From: Qipengyuania citrea
GTDB lineage: Bacteria; Pseudomonadota; Alphaproteobacteria; Sphingomonadales; Sphingomonadaceae
Direction of reading: 5' to 3'
DNA: 64,000 bases
Assembly: GCF_009828015.1 (NCBI RefSeq)
Contig: NZ_WTYG01000002.1
Location: 577,360 to 641,359, forward strand
The position numbers and the translations under genes are program-made. The notes beneath the pieces were generated by a model. That model searched no databases and was not told the origin of the DNA. It was given only the letters and a program-made list of their open reading frames with translations. Shown piece by piece: positions 56,656-64,000 of the stretch (within the stretch, counting starts at the first letter, position 1; every line of letters starts with the position of its first letter).

Positions 56656-58407
56656 TCAGTCGTAAGTCACGCCGGGCAGTCCTTGCCCGCCATCGGCGAT
56701 AAAGGCATCGATGCGCGCTTCGAGCGCGGGCAGCGGCACCGATCCCAGCGCCAGCACAACATCGTGGAACTTGCGGATATCGAAGCGTTCGCCCAGCTCC
56801 TCCTCGGCCTTGGCGCGAACCCTGCGAATGGTCATTTCGCCCAGCTTGTAGGCCAGCGCCTGGCCGGGCCAGCTGATATAGCGATCTATCTCGGTCCCGA
56901 CTTCGCGCTCGGACAGGGCAGTATGGCTCGACAGGTAATCGACCGCCTGTTCGCGGCTCCACCCGTAGTGGTGGATGCCGGTATCGATGACCAACCGCGC
57001 CGCGCGCCACATCTCATAGGAAAGCCGACCGAACTTCTCGTAGGGCGTGCGGTAGATGCCCATCTCCTCGCCGAGATATTCGACATAGAGCCCCCAGCCC
57101 TCGCCAAAGCCCGAAAAATAGGTCTGGCGGCGGAACCGCGGGGCTTCGTCCTGTTCGAGCGCGACCGCGCCCTGGAAACTGTGCCCGGGCGCGCATTCGT
57201 GCAGCGTCAGCGCGGGAATGTTGTAGAGCGGGCGCGACGGCAGATCATAGGTATTCATCTGGCACGCATCGAGCCCGCCGCGCCCCGCGGTGTAGAAGGG
57301 GGCGATTGCGGGATCGACCGGGCGGATCGTGAAGCGGTGGCGGGGCAGGAAACCGAAGTAATCGGCCAGTTTCCCGTCGACGCGCTTGGCGACATAGGAT
57401 GAGACGCCCATCAGCTCGTCGCCGCTGCGCGCCACGAATTGCGGATCGGTGCGCAGGAAGGTGACGAATTCGGCCAGCGTCCCCGCGAAGCCGGCTTCGT
57501 CCTTCACCTTTTCCATTTCGGCGGTGATCCGCGCGACTTCGTCGAGCCCGATGCGGTGGATCTGCTCGGCGGACAGGTCGAGCGTGGTGTATTGGCGGAT
57601 CTGCTGCGCGTAATAGGCCGCCCCGTCGGGAAACTCGCTCGCGCCCAGAGAGGTGCGGGTCTGCGGCAGGTATTCTTCGCGAAAGAAGGCGAGCCAGTCG
57701 GCATAGGCGGGCGTCACGCTTTCTTCGATCGCGGCGCGGCCGGCGGTGCGCAAGCGCGCTTGATCGGCCGGCGAGATGCTGCGCGGCATAGCGGCGAAGG
57801 GGGTCCAGAACGCGCTTTGCTCGGGATCGTCCACGACATAGGATGCGATCGAGACGTCGCGTCCCTCGAGCGTGACCCGCGGTACCGAGAATCCGCGCGC
57901 CAGCCCGGCGCGGGCATTGGCGGTGTGTTCGGCGAAATAGCGCGGGATGTCGCGCATCCGGCCGATGTAATCCTCATATTCCGCGACTGTGGTAAAACCT
58001 GAACGCGGTGCGAGATAGGACCAGAAATTGCTGTCGCTGTCGAAGGGCATTTCCCATTCGGCAAACCGCGCATCACCGATTTCGGCTTCGAGCAGGGTCC
58101 GCAGCACCAGCGCATTGGTGCGCTCCGTCGCGTCGAGGGCGGACAGGTCGATGGCATCGAGCCGGGCGAGGTAATCGGCATATTGCGCCGCCCGTGCCCG
58201 CTGCGCTTCGGGTGCGACCGACCACAGCGCGGGGCCGCGCCGGGTGCTGCCGTTGGCAGTCTCGATCTGGCCGAATTGTTCGAGCCGGTAGTCGTAGAAG
58301 GCATCCGCCAGCGTCGAAAGCCGCGTGGCAGGCGTATCCTGCGCTGCCACCGGCGCTGTCAGCGAAGCGGCGACGAGGACCGCCGCACCGTAGATCGCAG
58401 TCCTCAT
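56656..58407 (-). CDS. Secreted DUF885 peptidase-like protein
   Basis: 583 residues. Signal peptide (residues 1-22, AAQ cleavage). DUF885 domain with the zinc-like motif LHECAPGHSFQ and FSGFGEGWGLYVEYLG. Members are presumed metallopeptidases or dipeptidyl hydrolases, few studied. The ATG at 58407 follows GGGGAAG at good spacing; the GTG six bases earlier is too close to that site. It starts 23 bases after grpE and may belong to the hrcA-grpE transcript. Confidence 0.85.
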   Translation of the reverse strand: MRTAIYGAAVLVAASLTAPVAAQDTPATRLSTLADAFYDYRLEQFGQIETANGSTRRGPALWSVAPEAQRARAAQYADYLARLDAIDLSALDATERTNALVLRTLLEAEIGDARFAEWEMPFDSDSNFWSYLAPRSGFTTVAEYEDYIGRMRDIPRYFAEHTANARAGLARGFSVPRVTLEGRDVSIASYVVDDPEQSAFWTPFAAMPRSISPADQARLRTAGRAAIEESVTPAYADWLAFFREEYLPQTRTSLGASEFPDGAAYYAQQIRQYTTLDLSAEQIHRIGLDEVARITAEMEKVKDEAGFAGTLAEFVTFLRTDPQFVARSGDELMGVSSYVAKRVDGKLADYFGFLPRHRFTIRPVDPAIAPFYTAGRGGLDACQMNTYDLPSRPLYNIPALTLHECAPGHSFQGAVALEQDEAPRFRRQTYFSGFGEGWGLYVEYLGEEMGIYRTPYEKFGRLSYEMWRAARLVIDTGIHHYGWSREQAVDYLSSHTALSEREVGTEIDRYISWPGQALAYKLGEMTIRRVRAKAEEELGERFDIRKFHDVVLALGSVPLPALEARIDAFIADGGQGLPGVTYD

Positions 58408-58430
58408 CGTCACTTCCCCTTGTCCGGTAT

Positions 58431-59027
58431 TCAGTCCGGTTTCTTCGCCACGCCGACCATGGCCGGGCGGAGCAAGCGGTCCTTGATCATGTAGCCGGCC
58501 TGCATTTCCTGCACGATGGTGCCCGGTTCGACTTCGTCGCTCGGCACTTCCATCATCGCCTGGTGCTGGTTGGGATCGAGCGGCATGCCCTTGGCCGCGA
58601 TGCGGGTGATGCCATTGCTGGCGAACACCTTCTCGAGTTCGCGCTGGGTCGCCTCGATACCCGAGATGAAATTCTTGGCCTTCTCGTGATCGCGCAATTC
58701 ATCGGGCACATGGTGGAGCGCGCGGGCCAGATTGTCCGCCACGCTCAGCACGTCGCGGGCGAAATTGGTCGCCGCGTAATTGCGCGCGTCCTGGACGTCC
58801 TTTTCCATGCGGCGGCGCACGTTCTGCGTTTCCGCGCGGGCATAGAGCACGTCCTGCATCGCGGTTTCGAGGTCGCCCTTGAGCTTGGCGAGCGCATCCT
58901 CGACTGGCGTTTCGTCGCCCGCTTCATCCGCATCGTCACGCAGATGTTCGGGCACGCCTTCCATTTCGCGTAGCACTTCGTCGTCGACCGCCTTTTTCTG
59001 CGGTTCGTTGTTGTTTTCGTCGGTCAC
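58431..59027 (-). CDS. grpE: Nucleotide exchange factor GrpE
   Basis: 198 residues. Acidic N-terminal tail, long dimerisation helix, then a beta domain with [14 protein letters not shown]-like text ([12 protein letters not shown]). Releases ADP from DnaK. It lies 12 bases downstream of hrcA. The start at MTDENNNEP is consistent with the family. Confidence 0.95.
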   Translation of the reverse strand: MTDENNNEPQKKAVDDEVLREMEGVPEHLRDDADEAGDETPVEDALAKLKGDLETAMQDVLYARAETQNVRRRMEKDVQDARNYAATNFARDVLSVADNLARALHHVPDELRDHEKAKNFISGIEATQRELEKVFASNGITRIAAKGMPLDPNQHQAMMEVPSDEVEPGTIVQEMQAGYMIKDRLLRPAMVGVAKKPD

Positions 59028-59039
59028 GTAAAAACCCTG

Positions 59040-60083
59040 TCAGCCAATGCGTTTGCCCAAGGATCGGGCGGTGAAATCAACCATGGGGACGACCCGCGCG
59101 TAATTCAACCGCGTCGGGCCGATCACCCCCAGCACGCCGACCACCCTGCCCTCGCGGTCGCGATAGGGCGAGGCGATGACCGACGATCCCGAAAGCGAGA
59201 ACAGGCGGTTCTCGCTGCCGATGAAGATCCGCATCGCTTCGGCGCGGCGCGCGCGTTCGAGGAGGCTGGCGACCGACTGCTTGCTTTCCAGATCGTCGAG
59301 CAGCGACCGGACGCGCTCGATATCGCCCAGCGCCGCCTCGTCGAGCAGGTTGGCCTGCCCGCGCACGATCATCACCGGGCGCTTGGCCGCATCCTCGCTC
59401 CATGTCGCAAGCCCGCGGCGCACCAGATCGCTGCTGGCTTCGTCGAGCGCCGATTTCCCGCTGGCGATCTCCTCTTCCACCGCGCTGGCCGCTTCGGCCA
59501 GCGTACGGCCCGCGCTGCGCGCGGTGAGGTAGTTGCTGGCCTGTTCCAGAGACGTGCCGAGCGCTTCGGCGGGCAGCGCGATGATCCGGTTTTCGATCTG
59601 GCCGTCTTCACCAACCAGCACCGCCAGCACGCGGTGCGTGTCGAGCGCGGTGAGCGAGACCTGCGCCAGGCGCGGTTCGCGCGTCGGGACCATGACCATG
59701 CCCGCTGCCCCCGAGAGGTCGGACAGCAGCGCGCTGGTTTCCTCCAGCGCGCGTTCGATCGGTCCGGGCTCGCCCAGCCGCTGCTCTATCGCGTCGCGTT
59801 CCTCGCGCGTCGGTTCGGCCACCTGCATCATCGCGTCGACGAACAGCCGCAAGCCCGTATCGGTGGGCATGCGCCCCGCGCTCGTATGCGGCGCGGACAG
59901 GAGCCCGCGCGCCTCGAGATCGGCCAGCACGTTGCGGATCGAGGCGGGAGAAAGGTTGACGCGCCCCTCGCCCGCGAGCGCTTTCGATCCGACCGGCGAG
60001 CCGCTGTCGAGATAGCCTTCGACGACGAGACGGAAGATCTCGCGGGCGCGTTCGGTCAGATCGTTCAGCGGCGGGGAATTCAT
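59040..60083 (-). CDS. hrcA: Heat-inducible transcription repressor HrcA
   Basis: 347 residues. N-terminal winged helix ([19 protein letters not shown]), GAF-like central domain and C-terminal dimerisation region ([23 protein letters not shown]). It represses heat-shock genes at CIRCE operators until stress. Heads hrcA-grpE. A degenerate CIRCE-like site is upstream at 60131-60157; none near dnaK. Confidence 0.95.
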   Translation of the reverse strand: MNSPPLNDLTERAREIFRLVVEGYLDSGSPVGSKALAGEGRVNLSPASIRNVLADLEARGLLSAPHTSAGRMPTDTGLRLFVDAMMQVAEPTREERDAIEQRLGEPGPIERALEETSALLSDLSGAAGMVMVPTREPRLAQVSLTALDTHRVLAVLVGEDGQIENRIIALPAEALGTSLEQASNYLTARSAGRTLAEAASAVEEEIASGKSALDEASSDLVRRGLATWSEDAAKRPVMIVRGQANLLDEAALGDIERVRSLLDDLESKQSVASLLERARRAEAMRIFIGSENRLFSLSGSSVIASPYRDREGRVVGVLGVIGPTRLNYARVVPMVDFTARSLGKRIG

Positions 60084-60101
60084 GCCCCCTATCTAACCAC
60101 T

Positions 60102-60121
60102 CCCCTTGCGGCCTCAAGGGG
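60102..60121. promoter_or_regulatory. Inverted repeat in the hrcA-rph divergent gap
   Basis: CCCCTTG (60102-60108) pairs with CAAGGGG (60115-60121) across 6 bases. On the minus strand a CTTG here is 17 bases from GTTAGAT, a poor RpoH-like match that would leave almost no leader for hrcA. Could be an operator. Confidence 0.4.
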
Positions 60122-60130
60122 CTTGCGCCA

Positions 60131-60157
60131 CAGGCACTCGCGAGATTCGACTGCAAT
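60131..60157. promoter_or_regulatory. Degenerate CIRCE-like operator between hrcA and rph
   Basis: CAGGCACTC, exactly nine bases, then GACTGCAAT. Compared with the CIRCE consensus TTAGCACTC-N9-GAGTGCTAA it matches 12 of 18 half-site bases with correct spacing. It lies about 50 bases upstream of hrcA and ends just before the rph start region. Could be a weak HrcA autoregulatory site or chance. Confidence 0.35.
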
Positions 60158-60167
60158 GGAGAACCCC

Positions 60168-60880
<713 letters not shown>

Positions 60881-60884
<4 letters not shown>

Positions 60885-61507
60885 CGCGTCGGCTCGGTTC
60901 GGGCTCGCTCGTGATTGCCACGCATAACGCCGGCAAGCTGAAAGAGATTTCCGCGCTGCTCGAACCGCATGGCATGAATTGCCTGTCGGCCGGGTCGCTG
61001 GGTCTGCCCGAACCGGCCGAAACCGGCACCACCTTCGTCCAGAACGCGATGCTCAAGGCACGCGCAGCGGCGGAGGCGTCGGGCATCGTCGCGCTCGCCG
61101 ACGACAGCGGCCTGTCGGTCGCTGCGCTCGGCGGGCGGCCGGGCGTCTATACCGCCGACTGGGCCGAACGGCAGTGGTTCGAAGGCGATCCGGGCCGCGA
61201 CTGGTACATGGCGATGGGCAAGGTCGAGGGGCTGTTGCAGGAACAGGGCGCGGATGTAGACCGGTCCTGCGCGTTCCACTGCGTGCTGGCACTGGCATGG
61301 CCCGATGGCGAGCACGCAGTCTATGAAGGCACCGTGCCGGGCACCCTCACCTGGCCGCCGCGCGGCGCGATGGGCTTCGGTTACGACCCGGTGTTCGTGC
61401 CCGAGGGCAGCGAGCAGACCTTTGCCGAGATCGACCCGGCGCAGAAACATGCGATCAGTCACCGCGCCGATGCATTCGCGAAGCTGGTCGCGGAGCAGTT
61501 CGGCTAA
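60881..61507 (+). CDS. rdgB: XTP/dITP diphosphatase (non-canonical purine NTPase)
   Basis: 208 residues. Ham1/RdgB family: [14 protein letters not shown] near the start, [25 protein letters not shown] and ISHRADAF. Removes inosine and xanthosine triphosphates from the nucleotide pool. Start overlaps rph by 4 bases. It converges on the CAP-domain gene. Confidence 0.96.
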
Positions 61508-61510
61508 GCC

Positions 61511-62077
61511 TCAGTAGGGCTTCTGACCCCAGATGTTGCCGGCGGGCCAATAGCGGCAGACCAGTACATCGTTGCCCGCGGCGGTAGCGACGGCGCAGCC
61601 CACTTCCTGCGTGTCGCGCCAGACCACCTGCGTGTAATGCCCGACATCCGCCCAATTGCCGGTGTGCGAGATATCGGGGAAGCGGGCGTGGCGGTAATGC
61701 CGTTTTTCGGCGATGAACATGTCGACCATGGTCTCGACCGGCCAGTGACCGGCGGTCCCCATCCAGAGGTTTTCGCCCGTCCGGTTGCGCTGGCGGCTGT
61801 CAGCATGCTGGAGCCGACCGATGCGCGAGAGATGCTGTGCCCATTCCTCCGCCTCGCGTTCGAGATGGACGTTCCACTTGAGCGGCTGGAGACGCAGGCG
61901 ATGGCGCTCGTCATTATGCGCGCGCAGGATCCGCGCGGCGAGGTGCCGATCGGTCGCAGTGTACAGCGCGCGGGAGTGGGTGAAGGCGCCATTCGCCGCT
62001 GCAGGAGTCGACGAACCGCTTGCAGCCAGCCCCAAGGCCATGGCACACGCCACGGACCAAGCACCGAACCACGACAT
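61511..62077 (-). CDS. Secreted CAP-domain (SCP/PR-1-like) protein
   Basis: 188 residues. Signal peptide after MSWFGAWSVACAMALGLAA. CAP domain from about residue 50: ILRAHNDERHRLRLQPLKWN, RTGENLWMG, HYTQVVWRDTQEVGCAV and LVCRYWPAGN, so the His and Glu residues of the family cavity are visible. Role in bacteria is mostly unknown. Start at 62077 is favoured by AGGA 9 bases upstream; a start at 62101 adds 8 residues. Confidence 0.83.
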   Translation of the reverse strand: MSWFGAWSVACAMALGLAASGSSTPAAANGAFTHSRALYTATDRHLAARILRAHNDERHRLRLQPLKWNVHLEREAEEWAQHLSRIGRLQHADSRQRNRTGENLWMGTAGHWPVETMVDMFIAEKRHYRHARFPDISHTGNWADVGHYTQVVWRDTQEVGCAVATAAGNDVLVCRYWPAGNIWGQKPY

Positions 62078-62148
62078 TCTGCGATTTCCTACGCTCTTCA
62101 TGCGTCGGGCAAATCGGTTACGATCGTTAAGATTGGGTAAACTCACAA

Positions 62149-63303
62149 TTGGCCCGCGCGCTCTACATTCACTGGCCTTTCTGCATCGCAAAATGCCCTT
62201 ATTGCGACTTCAACAGCCATGTCCGGAAAACTGCGGAGACCGCCGTCTGGAAAGACGCGCTCATAGCGGACATGCGCCATGAGCATGTTCAGGCAAATTC
62301 TGAAGAACCGCTGACAAGCATCTTTTTCGGCGGCGGAACACCGTCTCTGATGCCGCCCAGCCTGGTGGCCGAACTGATCGCCGAAGCCGATCGGTTGTGG
62401 GGTTTCGATCCCGCTGTCGAGATCACGCTGGAAGCCAATCCCAGCAGCGTGGAGGCAGCCAATTTCGCCAATCTGGCCATGGCCGGGGTCAATCGGGTGT
62501 CGCTTGGCGTCCAGAGCCTGCACGACGAGGCGTTGCGTTTCCTCGGCCGGCTGCATGGCGCAAGCGAAGCACTGCAGGCGCTGGAAGTCGCACAGCGGCA
62601 TTTCAAACGCGTTTCGATAGATCTCATCTATGCCCGCCCCGGTCAGACCGAGGCCGATTGGCACGCCGAGCTGGGCCGCGCGCTTGCGCTCGGTACCGAC
62701 CATATGTCGCTCTACCAGCTGACGATCGAACCCTCGACACGGTTTGCCACCGATGTCCGCCAGGGGGTTTTCGCACCGCTGGAGGACGACCCGGCAGCCG
62801 ACCTCTTCGCCCTCACCCGCGAAATGACCGAGGCGGCGGGACTACCCGCCTACGAGACCAGCAACCACGCCCGCCCCGGCCAAGAGAGCCGCCACAACCT
62901 GACCTATTGGCGTTATCTCGACTATATCGGGATCGGACCCGGCGCGCATGGCAGGCGCTGCGACACCGCCACGGTGAGGCACCGCAAGCCCGAGAACTAT
63001 CTGGGCGCATTCGCAGCGCAGCAGCACGGGATCGCCGAGGCGCGGCCGCTGGGGCGCAGCGAACAGGCGAGCGAGGCGCTGCTGATGGGGCTGCGTCTGC
63101 TCGAAGGCGTCGATCTTGCGCAGCTGGCGCAGCGCTTCGGCGCGCAGCCCGAAACGTTGATCGACGGCCGCAAGCTGGCACTCTACCGCGATCTGGGCAT
63201 GGCGTGGTCCGACGGGCCGCGGATCGGTGTCACGCCGCGCGGAATGCCGGTGCTCGACGCGCTGCTCGGCGAGCTGGTCCAGGCTGACCTCGTAACCTCA
63301 TGA
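62149..63303 (+). CDS. hemW: Radical SAM heme chaperone HemW
   Basis: 384 residues from a TTG start (MARALYIHWP). Radical SAM CxxxCxxC: Cys12, Cys16 and Cys19 in WPFCIAKCPYCDF. Further GGGTPSLM, ANPSS and TYWRYLDYIGIGPGAH. HemW inserts heme into targets; it lacks the extra residues of true HemN. It precedes xerC, whose ATG overlaps its stop (ATGA). Confidence 0.93.
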   Translation: MARALYIHWPFCIAKCPYCDFNSHVRKTAETAVWKDALIADMRHEHVQANSEEPLTSIFFGGGTPSLMPPSLVAELIAEADRLWGFDPAVEITLEANPSSVEAANFANLAMAGVNRVSLGVQSLHDEALRFLGRLHGASEALQALEVAQRHFKRVSIDLIYARPGQTEADWHAELGRALALGTDHMSLYQLTIEPSTRFATDVRQGVFAPLEDDPAADLFALTREMTEAAGLPAYETSNHARPGQESRHNLTYWRYLDYIGIGPGAHGRRCDTATVRHRKPENYLGAFAAQQHGIAEARPLGRSEQASEALLMGLRLLEGVDLAQLAQRFGAQPETLIDGRKLALYRDLGMAWSDGPRIGVTPRGMPVLDALLGELVQADLVTS

Positions 63304-64000
63304 CCAGCGCCGACATGCTCGCGGCCTGGCACGACCATCTGGCCCTCGGGCTGAGGCGCTCGCCGCACACGGTACGGGCCTATGGCACGGCGGCGCAGCG
63401 GCTGCTGACGCGGATGGATCTGGCGACATGGGACGAGGTAGCCCGAATGCCGGCAACGCGGTTGCGCACGCATCTGGCATCGCGCCGGGCCGACGGGCTT
63501 TCCAATGCCTCCGCCGCGCGCGAACTGTCTGCGCTCAAGGGGTTCATCGCCTTTGCCCGCGCGCAGGCTGGCCACGCGGTATCCGAACCCCCGCGGCTGC
63601 GCGGTCCGCGTATTGCGAAGGGACTGCCGCGCCCGGTAACGCCCGACGATGCTGTCGGGCTGGCCGATACGGTTGCCGAACTGGCGAGCGACGACTGGAT
63701 CGGCGCGCGCGATCGCGCGGTCTTGCTGCTGCTCTACGGTGCCGGCCTGCGGATTGCCGAAGCGCTGTCGCTGACCGGCGCCGACCTGCCGCTGGGCGAA
63801 CGGCTGACCGTGACCGGCAAGGGCGGCAAGCAGCGCGTGGTCCCGTTGCTCCCGATCATTCGCGAGGCGGTGGCCGATTATGTCGCCCGGTGCCCGTGGC
63901 CGCTCACCCAATCGGATCCGCTGTTCCGCGGGGCAAAGGGCGGCGCATTGTCACAGGGCGTGCTGCAGAAAGCGACCGCGCGGGCGCGCAGGGCGCTCGG
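63300..64000 (+). CDS. xerC: Tyrosine recombinase XerC (5' part)
   Basis: Incomplete at the right edge, 233 codons visible. N-terminal SAM-like core-binding domain (RSPHTVRAYGTAAQRLL), then the catalytic domain with Arg near residue 151 in GAGLRIAEALSL and Lys in GKGGKQRVVP; the HxxR, H/W and Tyr motifs would lie beyond the end. Function: resolution of chromosome dimers at dif with XerD. ATG overlaps the hemW stop. No mobile-element signs beside it, so it is the housekeeping enzyme. Confidence 0.9.
   Translation, partial: MTSADMLAAWHDHLALGLRRSPHTVRAYGTAAQRLLTRMDLATWDEVARMPATRLRTHLASRRADGLSNASAARELSALKGFIAFARAQAGHAVSEPPRLRGPRIAKGLPRPVTPDDAVGLADTVAELASDDWIGARDRAVLLLLYGAGLRIAEALSLTGADLPLGERLTVTGKGGKQRVVPLLPIIREAVADYVARCPWPLTQSDPLFRGAKGGALSQGVLQKATARARRAL

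Noticed and set aside
63300-64000. Integrase of a mobile element at the right edge
   Set aside because: Start overlaps hemW, no att repeats or cargo; matches housekeeping XerC.

Overview
The window reads as a dense stretch of core chromosome from an alphaproteobacterium, most likely Sphingomonadales and plausibly Erythrobacteraceae. The reasons are the high GC, the dusB-ntrB-ntrC-ntrY-ntrX-hfq-hflX order typical of alphaproteobacteria, a double-domain Hfq that I associate with Sphingomonadales, a fused ispDF gene, the PHA regulator phaR, and short palindromic repeats of the kind scattered through sphingomonad genomes. The genus is inference; no 16S is present. I see no rRNA, CRISPR array, insertion sequence, prophage or plasmid origin. 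There is one tRNA, Ser(UGA). Genes are closely packed and many start and stop codons overlap.

Layout. 1-13.4 kb: the end of pdhB, a squalene/phytoene-synthase-like protein, an EF-hand protein, trmFO, a lysoplasmalogenase-like membrane protein, gyrA, a secreted helical-repeat protein, a NYN-LOTUS protein, a beta-carbonic anhydrase, lipA, a COQ10-like START protein, pncC, a secreted orphan and ispDF. 13.5-22.8 kb: the nitrogen-regulation and RNA-chaperone run dusB, ntrBC, ntrYX, hfq, hflX. 22.8-31.7 kb, minus strand: mazG, preceded by a compact run from a MltB-like transglycosylase through an RlpA-like lipoprotein, D,D-carboxypeptidase, tmk, holB, metG, tatD and an MBL hydrolase to a 55-residue membrane protein. 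31.8-38.4 kb: tRNA-Ser, a small disordered protein, a CPA2 antiporter, and the second part of the pyruvate dehydrogenase genes (lpdA, pdhC) with a thioesterase and a low-GC membrane orphan between them. 38.4-48.9 kb: a peroxiredoxin-like protein, rnr, an archaeal/eukaryotic-type proS, phaR, alr, an MHS transporter, a NifU-like protein, cvpA and radA. 48.9-60.2 kb: a large patatin, a 2OG-Fe(II) oxygenase-like protein, dnaJ-dnaK, a copper-chaperone-like lipoprotein, a zincin, a glycine-zipper lipoprotein, a DUF885 protein and grpE-hrcA. 60.2-64 kb: rph, rdgB, a CAP protein, hemW and a truncated xerC.

How the genes fit together. PdhB (left edge), PdhC and Lpd belong to one complex, and LipA makes the lipoyl cofactor that PdhC carries. 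DnaK, DnaJ, GrpE and HrcA form a chaperone module. A good sigma-32-type promoter precedes dnaK and a degenerate CIRCE-like site precedes hrcA. MltB-like, RlpA-like and DacA-like proteins with Alr form a peptidoglycan set. NtrBC and NtrYX are paired nitrogen or redox two-component systems.

I did not find a clearly undescribed multi-gene system. The most interesting items are the asymmetric tandem-domain Hfq, palindromic repeats translated in frame inside the PdhC linker, the low-GC membrane orphan in the pdhC-lpdA interval, and several family members that lack expected catalytic residues (RlpA-like, NifU-like, NtrX).
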